Positions 1-9,104 are shown, counted from the first letter of the stretch. The stretch: 35,479 nucleotides of DNA from Burkholderiaceae bacterium (GCA_023653025.1 JAMNXS010000027.1:1-35479), one strand, 5' to 3'. Numbers and translations are program-made. Notes: a model not told the origin generated them from the letters alone.

Positions 1-100
1 CACTGAAACGAGCCCTGGATTATACAAGAGTTTTCGTTGTGGCAGGAGAAATCATCGGTGGGTGGGGTTGATTTTACCCGCCGGGCTTTGCCGGCTTGAT

Positions 101-199
101 GGCGGGTTTCGCTGCGCTCTACCCGCCCTACGGTGCTGCGTTTGACTGGCTGCACCAGCGATCTGTTCGTAGGGCGGGTAGAGCGCAGCGAAACCCGCC
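101..199. repeat. 32-bp perfect inverted repeat (REP/BIME-like pair)
   Basis: The arm at 101-132 (starts GGCGGGTTTCGCTGCG) is the exact reverse complement of the arm at 168-199, with a 35-nt spacer. It lies just past the stop of murI on the minus strand, where it could form a long hairpin that stabilises or ends the transcript. A related sequence in inverted orientation occurs at 14103-14140, so this is a dispersed family in the genome. I see no gene in 1-209. Confidence 0.85.
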
Positions 200-209
200 G
201 GACGGAACC

Positions 210-1040
210 TCACTCGACTGCGACCACCTCGACCGTTGGGTCGAGTTCCAGCAGCCGTCGAAACGCGTTGGCCAGCGCGCTGCGGCTGCCGGTGGTGTAG
301 GCCGACACGCTGCCTGCACCGGCCGCCTCGGGCCGCAGTAGCGCGTGCTGGCTCAGCAGGCGCTGCAACTGGCGCGCGACCGGCTCGCCGGTATCGACCA
401 GTCGCACGTCGGGGCCGGCGGCTTCGCGCACCAGCGGCTCGACGAAAGGGTAGTGCGTGCAGCCGAGCACCAGCGTGTCCACCGCCTGCCCGACCAGCGG
501 TGCGACATAGCGGCGGACCATCTGCCGCGTCTCGCGCGATGCCAGTTCGCCCTTTTCGATCTGGTCCGCCAGGCCATTGCATGCCTGCAGATGGAACTCG
601 ACCTGCGCGGTCTCGGCCACCTGCTGGCGCAGCTTCAGGAATTTGTCGCTGGCCAGCGTGCCGGCGGTGGCCAGCACGCCGACCTTGCCCGTTTGCGTCA
701 GCTGCGCTGCGGGCTTCAGGCCGGGCTCGACGCCGACCACTTGCAGCAGCGGATGGCGTTTGCGCAGGGCGGCGATGGCGGCGGCCGTGGCGGTGTTGCA
801 GGCGACGACGATGGCCTTGATCTTGAAGCGCAGCAGGAAGGCGGTGATGGCGAGCGCGCGCTCGACGACGATGTGCTCCGGCTTTTCGCCATAGGGCGCG
901 AAGCCGGAATCGGCGAAGTACAGCAGTTCCTCGGACGGCAGCAGCGCATGCACATGGCGCAGCACCGACAGCCCGCCGATGCCCGAGTCGAAGACGCCGA
1001 TCGGCGCCTCGGCAGAGACCGGGAGGGCAGGGTCAGCCAA
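210..1040 (-). CDS. murI: glutamate racemase
   Basis: Interconverts L- and D-glutamate in the cytoplasm and supplies D-Glu for peptidoglycan. The 276-residue product is of normal family length. It shows the N-terminal FDSGIGGLSVL motif and the two catalytic cysteines in VVACNTATA (Cys81) and VLGCTHYPF (Cys194). The start is a TTG codon at 1038-1040 that overlaps the end of the upstream fumarase gene by 8 nt; no ATG fits before the conserved FDSG motif. This suggests translational coupling to the fumarase. It is the last gene of a minus-strand yqhA-fum-murI run, followed by the long inverted repeat at 101-199. Confidence 0.96.
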   Translation of the reverse strand: MADPALPVSAEAPIGVFDSGIGGLSVLRHVHALLPSEELLYFADSGFAPYGEKPEHIVVERALAITAFLLRFKIKAIVVACNTATAAAIAALRKRHPLLQVVGVEPGLKPAAQLTQTGKVGVLATAGTLASDKFLKLRQQVAETAQVEFHLQACNGLADQIEKGELASRETRQMVRRYVAPLVGQAVDTLVLGCTHYPFVEPLVREAAGPDVRLVDTGEPVARQLQRLLSQHALLRPEAAGAGSVSAYTTGSRSALANAFRRLLELDPTVEVVAVE

Positions 1041-2571
1041 CGCTCACCGGAATGCCGGCCAGCTTGCCCGACGCAATCCGCTCCTGCCATTCCTTCGGCC
1101 CGGTCTGGTGGACCGAGGTGCCGGTGGAATCGACGGCCACCGTGACCGGCATGTCGGTCACGTCGAACTCGTAGATCGCTTCCATGCCGAGGTCTTCGAA
1201 GCCGACCACCTTCGCGCCCCGGATCGCCTTCGACACGAGGTAGGCCGCGCCGCCGACGGCCATCAGGTAGGCCGACTGGTGGTTCCTGATCGATTCGATC
1301 GCCACCGGGCCGCGCTCGGCCTTGCCGACCATCGCGATCAGGCCGGTCTTCTCGAGCATCATGTCGGTGAACTTGTCCATCCGCGTGGCCGTGGTCGGGC
1401 CGGCCGGGCCCACGACCTCGTCGCGCACCGGATCGACCGGCCCGACGTAGTAGATGACGCGGTTCCTGAAATCCACCGGCAGCGGCTCGCCGCGGGCCAG
1501 CATGTCCTGGATGCGCTTATGCGCGGCATCGCGGCCGGTCAGCATCTTGCCGTTCAGCAGCAGCGTCTGGCCCGGCTTCCACGACGCGACTTCGGCGGCG
1601 GTCAGGGTGTCGAGATTGACGCGCTGCGACTTCTGCGTGTCTGGCGTCCAGTGCACCTCGGGCCACTCGGACAGCGACGGCGGCTCGCAGTAGGCCGGAC
1701 CCGAGCCGTCGAGCACGAAATGCGCATGGCGGGTCGCCGCGCAGTTCGGGATCATCGCCACCGGCTTGGAGGCCGCGTGCGTCGGGTACAGGTTGATTTT
1801 CACGTCGAGCACGGTGGTCAGCCCGCCGAGGCCTTGGGCGCCGATGCCGAGCGCATTGACCTTCTCGTACAGCTCGATGCGCAGCTCCTCGAGCTTGTTC
1901 TGCGGGCCGCGCTGCAGCAGCTCGTACATGTCGATGTCGTCCATCAGCGACTGCTTGGCCAGCAGCATCGCCCGCTCGGCCGTGCCGCCGATACCGATGC
2001 CGAGCATGCCCGGCGGGCACCAGCCGGCGCCCATCGTCGGCACCGTCTTCAGCACCCAGTCGACCAGCGAATCGGACGGGTTGAGCATGACGAACTTGGT
2101 CTTGTTCTCCGAGCCGCCGCCCTTGGCTGCGACCTGCACGTCCACCGTGCTGCCGGGCACCAATTCCATGTGAACGACGGCCGGCGTGTTGTCCTTGGTG
2201 TTCTTGCGCTCGAACTGCGGATCGGCGACCACCGACGCGCGCAGCTTGTTGTCCGGATGGTTGTAACCGCGGCGCACGCCCTCGTTGACCGCGTCCTCGA
2301 TCGAACCGGTGAAGCCGTCGAAGCGCACGTCCATACCGATCTTGAGGAAGACATTGACGATGCCGGTGTCCTGGCAGATCGGCCGCTTGCCCTCTGCGCA
2401 CATGCGCGAGTTGGTCAGGATCTGGGCAATCGCATCGCGCGCTGCCGGGCTCTGCTCGCGTTCGTAGGCACGCGCGAGATGGCGGATGTAGTCCACCGGG
2501 TGGTAGTAGCTGATGAACTGCAGCGCGGCGGCGACGGATTCGATGAGGTCTTCTTGTTTGATGAGGGTCAT
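1033..2571 (-). CDS. fumA: class I (iron-sulfur) fumarate hydratase
   Basis: Hydrates fumarate to L-malate in the TCA cycle. The 512-residue protein is the single-chain, oxygen-sensitive class I type, unrelated to FumC. Three cysteines sit in the motifs that ligate the 4Fe-4S cluster: CQDTG (Cys66), GWCPPGMLG (Cys185) and PNCAATRH (Cys277). The C-terminal beta domain begins at about residue 360 (GKMLTGRDAAHKR). It starts with ATG and lies 48 nt downstream of the YqhA gene; its stop overlaps the murI start. The symbol is given for the family; which of the FumA/FumB paralogues it matches cannot be decided. Confidence 0.95.
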   Translation of the reverse strand: MTLIKQEDLIESVAAALQFISYYHPVDYIRHLARAYEREQSPAARDAIAQILTNSRMCAEGKRPICQDTGIVNVFLKIGMDVRFDGFTGSIEDAVNEGVRRGYNHPDNKLRASVVADPQFERKNTKDNTPAVVHMELVPGSTVDVQVAAKGGGSENKTKFVMLNPSDSLVDWVLKTVPTMGAGWCPPGMLGIGIGGTAERAMLLAKQSLMDDIDMYELLQRGPQNKLEELRIELYEKVNALGIGAQGLGGLTTVLDVKINLYPTHAASKPVAMIPNCAATRHAHFVLDGSGPAYCEPPSLSEWPEVHWTPDTQKSQRVNLDTLTAAEVASWKPGQTLLLNGKMLTGRDAAHKRIQDMLARGEPLPVDFRNRVIYYVGPVDPVRDEVVGPAGPTTATRMDKFTDMMLEKTGLIAMVGKAERGPVAIESIRNHQSAYLMAVGGAAYLVSKAIRGAKVVGFEDLGMEAIYEFDVTDMPVTVAVDSTGTSVHQTGPKEWQERIASGKLAGIPVSVG

Positions 2572-2619
2572 GGCAGTCGTGCTCGGTCGGTAGGCAGGTC
2601 GAAAAACGGGCGAGTCGGG

Positions 2620-3231
2620 TCAGTGCACTTCCTGGTTCGCATGCAAGGTTGCTGCCATGAGCCGGTCTGCGGCGGCGATCGCAAGCGCCGACAGCAGGAA
2701 GACGACATGGATGCCGGTCTGCGCATATAGCGTCTTGGTGTCGTGCGCGCTGGCGTTGATGAATGTCTTCAACAGGTGAATCGACGAGATGCCGATGATC
2801 GCGGTCGCCAGCTTGACCTTCAGCACGGAGGCGTTCACGTGGGACAGCCACTCGGGTTGGTCCGGATGGTTCTCGAGATGCATGCGCGAGACGAAGGTCT
2901 CATAGCCGCCGACGATCACCATGATCAGCAGGTTGGAAATCATCACCACGTCGATCAGTCCAAGCACGACCAGCATGATCGCCGTCTCGGTGAGCTTGGT
3001 CTGCGTGGGCACGCCGCCGACGCTGGTGGCAGTGAGAATGTGCTCGAGCGCGGTGCCGTTGCCCAACAGGGCGCCGACGAGGTCGATCAGTTCGACCCAG
3101 AAGTGATAGACGTAGACGCCCTGCGCGAGGATCAGCCCGAGGTACAGCGGCAGCTGCAGCCAGCGGGTCATGAATATGAAATTGGCAAGGGCGGGGACTT
3201 TTTTGTGGGTCGGGATCGGTGCGGGCGTCAT
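2620..3231 (-). CDS. YqhA/UPF0114 family inner-membrane protein
   Basis: A 203-residue integral membrane protein of the TIGR00645/UPF0114 (YqhA) family, whose biochemical role is not established. Four hydrophobic stretches are visible, at about residues 25-50, 80-105, 140-160 and 175-195. The conserved-looking core includes TETAIMLVVLGLIDVVMISNL and a following GGYETFVSR segment. It is the first gene of the minus-strand operon with fumarase and murI. No clear Shine-Dalgarno sequence precedes the ATG, and its start faces acs across a 180-nt divergent gap. Confidence 0.88.
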   Translation of the reverse strand: MTPAPIPTHKKVPALANFIFMTRWLQLPLYLGLILAQGVYVYHFWVELIDLVGALLGNGTALEHILTATSVGGVPTQTKLTETAIMLVVLGLIDVVMISNLLIMVIVGGYETFVSRMHLENHPDQPEWLSHVNASVLKVKLATAIIGISSIHLLKTFINASAHDTKTLYAQTGIHVVFLLSALAIAAADRLMAATLHANQEVH

Positions 3232-3411
3232 GTCGGTGCGGGCAAATAGGTGGTTCCCGGAGGGAAATCATGCAGCGCGTCATTTTACACGCGGCATCTG
3301 CCGATGACCGCCAAGTCTTGATCCAGACCAAGAGGAATATCCGTTATGTAAGCCTTGAGTAAGTGACTCCCCTTATCTTTCCATCAAAATTACACCCATC
3401 ATGGAGACGCC
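3232..3411. other. divergent intergenic region, yqhA / acs
   Basis: This 180-nt gap must hold the promoters for yqhA (minus) and acs (plus). A minus-strand TAAAAT near 3281-3286 and the AT-rich stretch around 3370-3395 are candidates, but neither has a convincing -35 partner, so I call no promoter. A GGAG at 3402-3405 serves as ribosome binding site for acs. Confidence 0.4.
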
Positions 3412-5394
<1,983 letters not shown>

Positions 5395-5510
5395 AGATGC
5401 ACCGGCGACGCACTTCGCGTCGCCCGCAACTGAGGTTTGTTTTTTAGAATCACTGCAAGTTTGTGGGGGAAGGTCGTAGGGCCCACTCCGATGGCCCTAT
5501 TACCGGATTG

Positions 5511-5543
5511 CCGTCCCGCCTTCGGGTGGGGCGGCTTTTTTTT
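5511..5543 (+). terminator. intrinsic terminator downstream of acs
   Basis: A 10-bp stem (CCGTCCCGCC with GGTGGGGCGG, two G-T wobbles) closed by a TTCG tetraloop is followed by CTTTTTTTT. It lies about 115 nt after the acs stop and before the tRNA-Ser promoter. Confidence 0.9.
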
Positions 5544-5591
5544 GCTTTTGCGGCAAGGCATTCCAGTGCGCCGCTACCGGTCAAGCTTTGC

Positions 5592-5597
5592 TATAAT
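5592..5597 (+). promoter_or_regulatory. -10 element of the tRNA-Ser promoter
   Basis: A perfect TATAAT lies 40 nt upstream of the mature tRNA 5' end. No recognisable -35 hexamer sits at 16-18 nt spacing, so only the -10 box is claimed. Confidence 0.6.
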
Positions 5598-5636
5598 CGC
5601 TGGCTTCGTTCAGGCTGCCCAGCCTGCAACGCATCC

Positions 5637-5727
5637 GGAGAGATGGATGAGTGGTTTAAGTCGCACGCCTGGAAAGCGTGTATAGGTTCATAGCCTATCG
5701 GGGGTTCGAATCCCCCTCTCTCCGCCA
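5637..5727 (+). tRNA. tRNA-Ser (anticodon GGA)
   Basis: A 91-nt gene with encoded CCA. The acceptor stem GGAGAGA pairs with TCTCTCC (5717-5723) before discriminator G and CCA at 5725-5727. The anticodon loop CTGGAAA gives GGA. The long class II variable arm and the T-arm GGGGGTTCGAATCCCCC are present. The gene ends at the left edge of a toxin-antitoxin-rich accessory region, and tRNA-Ser genes are frequent integration sites, but I found no copy of its 3' end elsewhere in the window. Confidence 0.97.
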
Positions 5728-5735
5728 GTTTCAAG

Positions 5736-5758
5736 AGGCTCCGCGCGGAGCCTTTTTT
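5736..5758 (+). terminator. intrinsic terminator after tRNA-Ser
   Basis: A perfect 18-bp palindrome, AGGCTCCGCGCGGAGCCT (5736-5753), runs into a T stretch to 5758. It can form a 7-bp stem with a GCGC loop, 9 nt past the tRNA CCA end. Confidence 0.88.
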
Positions 5759-5847
5759 CATTTGGAGAGAAGCGGAAATCCTGCGGACTTTTCCTCGGAA
5801 ATCCCGCACGGCGCGGCGCTTCTGCGCATTTGAAGCGGGCCAGAAAC

Positions 5848-6171
5848 TCAGAGCACGGCTTCCAAACCTTTTCTATCAATCAGATTCAACAACTTGAGCG
5901 AAGGACCGCTTGGTTGCTTTTCGCCGATCTCCCATTTGCGAACCGTGGACGCACTCGTGTTCAGTACCGCTGCAAGCACTGCCTGACTCAGATTTAATTG
6001 CGCGCGCAATGAGCGGATTTTCTTGCTGTCATAGGCCGGGATCGGCTCAAGATACAAGAGCTCGAAATTTTTCATCTTGCGCTTGTCAATGAAGCCCAGG
6101 CGATGCAGATCAGCAGCAGTTTCATGTACTGCTTCGAGCAGCTTGCTCTTCGCGTCGGTTTTTGTAGTCAT
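5848..6171 (-). CDS. helix-turn-helix antitoxin (HigA/XRE-like)
   Basis: A 107-residue protein with an XRE-type HTH in the C-terminal half: KIRSLRAQLNLSQAVLAAVL, then NTSASTVRKWEIGEKQPSG. This is the usual antitoxin and autorepressor fold in RelE/HigB-type modules. I place the start at the ATG at 6169-6171 because an in-frame extension upstream reads through the toxin gene without family likeness, while the MTTKTDAKSK start has a GGAAA about 7 nt ahead. It overlaps the 3' end of the toxin gene by 50 nt, so the order is toxin first, as in higBA. The partner toxin is at 6122-6538. Confidence 0.85.
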   Translation of the reverse strand: MTTKTDAKSKLLEAVHETAADLHRLGFIDKRKMKNFELLYLEPIPAYDSKKIRSLRAQLNLSQAVLAAVLNTSASTVRKWEIGEKQPSGPSLKLLNLIDRKGLEAVL

Positions 6172-6538
6172 GACAAATTTCCAGTAATGCCCCATCTGCG
6201 ACGGCTTCATCCAGTTGGGGATTGGTTCTTGCCAGCAACTCTGAAGCCAATAACTGCAAGGCCCCCAGTTCGACATCCGAGATGTTGGCACGATCACTTT
6301 TTTCGAACCCAAACACGAAAAACCATCGGGTTCCCTTGCGGGTAGCTACCAGCGTGCGAACCCCGCTACTTTTTCCTCGTCCGGGTAGGGCGACGCGTTT
6401 CTTCAGAACATCACCCCCGAGATCCGCATCGATCAGACCTTCGGCCATCTCAGCAACTGCTCTGCAGAGCGCGGGATCGGTCAACTCGGACTTGCGCATC
6501 CATCGTGCGAAGTGGCGGGTTTTGAAGACTCGTCGCAT
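6122..6538 (-). CDS. RelE-family toxin (PF06296-like)
   Basis: A 138-residue protein of the RelE/ParE superfamily, subgroup PF06296. The family pattern is clear: FKTRHFARWMRK at the N terminus, a VAEMAEGLIDADLGGDVLKKRVA segment, then GRGKSSGVRTLVATRKGTRWFFVFGFEKSDRANI, which holds the basic residues expected for an mRNA interferase. The last 16 or so residues overlap the antitoxin gene in another frame. ATG start, with no good Shine-Dalgarno sequence; an inverted repeat just upstream (6553-6577) may be the operator. Activity is inferred from the family. Confidence 0.85.
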   Translation of the reverse strand: MRRVFKTRHFARWMRKSELTDPALCRAVAEMAEGLIDADLGGDVLKKRVALPGRGKSSGVRTLVATRKGTRWFFVFGFEKSDRANISDVELGALQLLASELLARTNPQLDEAVADGALLEICHDYKNRREEQAARSST

Positions 6539-6552
6539 AGACCAAACTATGC

Positions 6553-6577
6553 CACTAGGTGATATAGAAGTCTAGTG
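6553..6577. promoter_or_regulatory. inverted repeat, candidate operator of the minus-strand toxin-antitoxin pair
   Basis: CACTAG (6553-6558) and CTAGTG (6572-6577) form 6-bp arms around a 13-nt AT-rich centre that contains TATATC on the minus strand. It begins 15 nt upstream of the toxin start. HTH antitoxins commonly bind such sites to repress their own operon; binding here is inferred. Confidence 0.4.
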
Positions 6578-6641
6578 CAAGTCTTGCCTGAAACTGCGGG
6601 CAGTCAATTCGGTATTCGCCGGGCGGCAGTAGCGGGGTGAG

Positions 6642-7304
6642 TTGGAACCGGAAGGAAAGCGGATCGACTTTTGTATTCGATCGAATACAATTCGGCTCAT
6701 ATACACGATCAAGCCGTTGCCAGAATTTTCGGATTGGCTTGCAGGCCTGAAGGATCCACTCACGCGGGCGCGCTTGATCCGTCGGCTGGAGAAAGTCGGG
6801 CGCGGTTTGCTGGGTGACGTTGAGCCCGTTGGAGAAGGCGTCAGCGAAATGCGCGAGCACTTTGGTCCCGGCTGGCGCATGTACTACATCGAGCGCAATG
6901 GTGCGTTGGTCGTGATGCTGGGCGGCGGCGACAAGGCCACGCAGCGGGCCGACATTGCGAAGGCGATCGCGCGGGCAAAGACAATGGAGGAGAAAGCGAT
7001 GAGCAAGAAAATTCGCGTGGCCGATCTGCCGGATTTCGACCCGGCCGAGCATCTGAAGGACGACGCCGATATTGCCGCCTATCTGTCCGTGGTCATTGAG
7101 GAGGGTGATGCGGGTGAGTTGGCCCATGCACTGGGTGTGGCAGCCCGCGCCCGTGGCATGTCGCAAATTGCCAAGGAGACCGGTCTGGGCCGTGAAGCGT
7201 TGTACAAGGCGCTGCGCGCCGACGCTCAGCCCCGCTTCGATACCATCTCGCGTGTGTTCAAAGCGCTCGGGGTCAAATTGGTCGTTCAGCCGCTACAGGC
7301 GTGA
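6642..7304 (+). CDS. fused Gp49-like toxin / HTH antitoxin reading frame
   Basis: One open frame of 220 codons holds two proteins that are normally separate. Residues about 20-117 match the PF05973 (phage Gp49-like, HI1419) RelE/ParE toxin family: IYTIKPLPEFSDWLAGLKD, then GVSEMREHFGPGWRMYYIER and LLGGGDK-like VMLGGGDKATQ. Residues 120-220 match the HI1420-type HTH antidote. No stop separates them. The toxin start is unclear: the usual Met-Ile-Tyr start is replaced here by CTC ATA TAC, so translation would need the TTG at 6642 or a rare ATT/ATA codon downstream of the palindrome at 6671-6690. The antitoxin has its own excellent ribosome binding site. The toxin may thus be poorly made or made as an antitoxin-tethered fusion. 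Confidence 0.7.
   Translation: MEPEGKRIDFCIRSNTIRLIYTIKPLPEFSDWLAGLKDPLTRARLIRRLEKVGRGLLGDVEPVGEGVSEMREHFGPGWRMYYIERNGALVVMLGGGDKATQRADIAKAIARAKTMEEKAMSKKIRVADLPDFDPAEHLKDDADIAAYLSVVIEEGDAGELAHALGVAARARGMSQIAKETGLGREALYKALRADAQPRFDTISRVFKALGVKLVVQPLQA
6671..6690. promoter_or_regulatory. 20-bp perfect palindrome, candidate antitoxin operator
   Basis: TTGTATTCGATCGAATACAA is a perfect palindrome just ahead of the toxin coding region. It overlaps TACAAT (6686-6691), a plausible -10 box. Placement fits an autorepression operator bound by the HTH antitoxin encoded downstream. If it is the operator, true toxin translation should begin after it. Confidence 0.6.
6986..6992 (+). promoter_or_regulatory. 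internal Shine-Dalgarno for the antitoxin
   Basis: GGAGGAG lies 6 nt before the ATG at 6999, inside the fused frame. It argues that free antitoxin is made by internal initiation as well as any fusion protein. Confidence 0.75.
6999..7304 (+). CDS. HI1420-type addiction-module antidote (internal start)
   Basis: A 101-residue protein starting MSKKIRVADLPDFDPAEHL, the usual beginning of TIGR02684-type antidotes. The HTH lies at about residues 48-85: GVAARARGMSQIAKETGLG, then REALYKALRADAQPRFDTI, with the characteristic ALGVKLVV end. It neutralises the cognate toxin and probably represses the operon through the palindrome at 6671-6690. It is in frame with the toxin, but its own GGAGGAG site makes independent translation likely. 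Confidence 0.85.
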   Translation: MSKKIRVADLPDFDPAEHLKDDADIAAYLSVVIEEGDAGELAHALGVAARARGMSQIAKETGLGREALYKALRADAQPRFDTISRVFKALGVKLVVQPLQA

Positions 7305-7453
7305 TGTCCGCCCCCACTCACCAGCGTGAGGTCCGAAGTTGGACGACAAGTCCAAGCCGCTGAAACTCAAAGATCTCTATCGGCGCTTCTCCATCAACGG
7401 GGGAGGAGCATTCATTAGATATGACTGATCACCCCACCCCGCGCCGGAGCAGC
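7305..7453. other. decayed sequence, no intact gene
   Basis: A short plus-strand open stretch at about 7339-7428 reads DDKSKPLKLKDLYRRFSING, protein-like in composition, but it lacks a good start and ends at TGA; I do not recognise it. Nothing else is supported. Confidence 0.3.
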
Positions 7454-7624
7454 CTAGCTCCGGTCGCGCTCCGACAACGGTTCGGACAACTCCAGCGTCT
7501 CCGGGCTGAACAGTATCCGCTGATCCAGCAAGGCGGCCGCGTCGTCGGCGAGCATCGGCTGCGCGAGCAGCAAGCCCTGCACCTCGTCACAGCCGAAGCG
7601 TGCTGGTGCACGCGGATCCGCCAC
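7454..7624 (-). pseudogene. EAL-domain C-terminal remnant
   Basis: The minus strand reads RFGCDEVQGLLLAQPMLADD followed by about 26 more residues to a stop. This matches the end of EAL cyclic-di-GMP phosphodiesterase domains (GCDxxQGYxxxxPxP). Everything upstream, including the EAL motif, is missing, and the frame breaks near 7625. I read it as the relic of a lost diguanylate-signalling gene. Confidence 0.5.
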
Positions 7625-7656
7625 ACTTCCTCTATCACCCGGCACCGCAACAAAGC

Positions 7657-8037
7657 TCACGCCTGCATGGCGAAAGCGAACAGCCTGAGCGAGGCGGCCA
7701 GTCCCAGCAACCAGAAGAAGGTTCGCAGCAGCGCCTTGTCGGCGACATAGCAGCCGATGTAGGCGATCCGGGCGGCCACGAAGAACCAGCAGACGGGCAG
7801 CATCTGCGCAGGCTCGGCGCCGGCCAGCATGGCGAAGACGACGGCGGCGGCAAACAGCGGGAAAGCCTCGAAACTGTTCTGCTGCGCGGCATTCGCGCGC
7901 GCTCTCCAGCCTTCCTGCGCCGCCAGCCACGCCCGCGGCTCGCGATTGTCGTAATTCCTGAAGCCCCATTTGGCGAGGCCGGCGCAAACGATGGGCAGCA
8001 AACCGCTGACGACAACGGCAAGCACGATGGGGGTCAT
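7657..8037 (-). CDS. MAPEG family membrane protein
   Basis: A 126-residue protein of the MAPEG fold (membrane-associated eicosanoid/glutathione metabolism family). Four hydrophobic helices are visible at about residues 4-22, 55-73, 78-97 and 103-124. The family pattern NREPRAWLAAQEGWRARANAAQQNSFEAFPLF, here at residues 31-62, and the later AARIAYIGCYVADK are present. Bacterial members have uncertain substrates. A degenerate copy of its residues 20-50 is found at 9186-9279 on the same strand. Confidence 0.85.
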   Translation of the reverse strand: MTPIVLAVVVSGLLPIVCAGLAKWGFRNYDNREPRAWLAAQEGWRARANAAQQNSFEAFPLFAAAVVFAMLAGAEPAQMLPVCWFFVAARIAYIGCYVADKALLRTFFWLLGLAASLRLFAFAMQA

Positions 8038-8371
8038 TGCTGTCTCCTGGGGTCAGGCCGATCGGGGCGGCCATCGGCGGGGATTATCAGGGAAGGGGGG
8101 GGGCGAGATCCGGCGAAGCAAGTATAGAGCAGGCCGGTTTTCTTCATCAGAGGCCGCCGGCGCGGCCGGAGGCCCGGTGAAGGTGTCCGGTTCAACCACC
8201 GCCTACTGTTGGCCATCGTAACAGAAGCGCAACAGTTATCAGCATTCGTGAGGGCTGCTACCGAGCCCCGAACCCACTGCGACCCTCGCAAGACATCCTC
8301 GTCTGGCAGGTGGGTAAGCTCGCCGCCGATCTCAATATGCCGCCGAATCGCGAAGCCCGCCCGGGCCGTCG
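8038..8371. other. non-coding stretch upstream of the Phd/PIN module
   Basis: I see no credible gene. The segment 8163-8196 resembles 9271-9304 (both contain GGCCGGAGGCCC followed by TGAAGGTG), which marks it as part of an imperfect duplication that also includes the MAPEG fragment. Confidence 0.5.
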
Positions 8372-8403
8372 TATACTGTACGCATGTGTACACAATTCGG
8401 AGG
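8372..8403 (+). promoter_or_regulatory. promoter, operator and RBS of the Phd/PIN module
   Basis: A TATACT -10 box (8372-8377) abuts the near-perfect palindrome TGTACGCATGTGTACA (8377-8392; only one symmetrical pair mismatched). GGAGG (8399-8403) lies 6 nt before the antitoxin ATG. This compact layout is typical of an autorepressed toxin-antitoxin operon. Confidence 0.65.
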
Positions 8404-8409
8404 CGCGAC

Positions 8410-8670
8410 ATGGAATCCATCAAAGTGGGCATCCGCGAATTTCGTAGCCAGCTACCGCATTACCTGCTCGAAGTCGGTCAGCCGATCGCAATCACTCGTC
8501 ACGGGGAGACGATCGGCTACTACATTCCCAGCCGCGACAAGACTACGCAGGACGACCGCGATGCATTGAAAGCAGCCGCACAAAAGCTCGACGCGATGCT
8601 GCAGTCGGCAGGTGTGGACTCCGAAGCCCTGGTGGAGGAATTCAAGACAAGGCGGCGCAAGCCTCGATGA
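8410..8670 (+). CDS. Phd/YefM-family antitoxin
   Basis: An 86-residue protein with the Phd/YefM N-terminal DNA-binding fold: IKVGIREFRSQLPHYLLEV, then GQPIAITRHGETIGYYIP. The charged C-terminal tail (from about residue 50) is the part that would wrap the toxin. The ATG at 8410 is chosen for its GGAGG site and family start; a longer upstream frame lacks likeness. Its stop overlaps the toxin start as ATGA, so the two are translationally coupled. Confidence 0.9.
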   Translation: MESIKVGIREFRSQLPHYLLEVGQPIAITRHGETIGYYIPSRDKTTQDDRDALKAAAQKLDAMLQSAGVDSEALVEEFKTRRRKPR

Positions 8671-9104
8671 GGACGGTGCGTGACAAGGCGCTGGTTCTCG
8701 ACGCCAATATCCTGATCCGTGCTGTCCTTGGACCGCGAGTGCGTAACCTGATCATCGAAAACGCAGATCGCGTGCGCTTTTTTGTGCCTCGTGCATGTGT
8801 GGCAGATGCGAGAAAGTATCTGCCCACGATCTTGTTAGACCGTCAAATCGACCCTGCGCCAGCGCTGGAGTTGCTCGAGGCCGTATTGCGGCATGTCCAT
8901 GAGCTCGACGATGAATGGCTGGCAGACACTGAGAAGTCAGCGCGCGAACGCATGCGAAGCCGTGACGAGGCCGACTGGCCTGTCCTCGCGGCGTCCATGG
9001 TGCTGGCTTGTCCGATCTGGACGCAGGACGCGGACTTCTTTGGCGTTGGGGTGACAACTTGGAGTACGGAGCATGTTGCGAACTTCTTCGGATCGCCGGT
9101 CTGA
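8667..9104 (+). CDS. PIN-domain toxin (VapC-like)
   Basis: A 145-residue PIN-domain protein, a predicted Mg-dependent ribonuclease. The acidic active-site residues are visible: Asp12 in VLDANIL, the RDEADWPVLAASMVL helix near residues 96-110, and the WTQDADFFG motif near residue 118. It overlaps the Phd-type antitoxin gene by 4 nt. A PIN toxin with a Phd-type antitoxin is a common mix-and-match pairing. Natural RNA target unknown. Confidence 0.9.
   Translation: MRTVRDKALVLDANILIRAVLGPRVRNLIIENADRVRFFVPRACVADARKYLPTILLDRQIDPAPALELLEAVLRHVHELDDEWLADTEKSARERMRSRDEADWPVLAASMVLACPIWTQDADFFGVGVTTWSTEHVANFFGSPV

Noticed and set aside
979-2730. Long plus-strand open frame opposite the fumarase gene
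   Set aside because: Arg/His/Ala-rich translation without family features; a shadow of the high-GC minus-strand gene.
5637-5727. tRNA-Ser as an attachment site with a duplicated 3' end
   Set aside because: No second copy of the tRNA 3' sequence and no integrase were found in the window.
8034-8432. Minus-strand open frame upstream of the Phd antitoxin
   Set aside because: It overlaps the promoter, operator and start of the toxin-antitoxin module and shows no family-like sequence.
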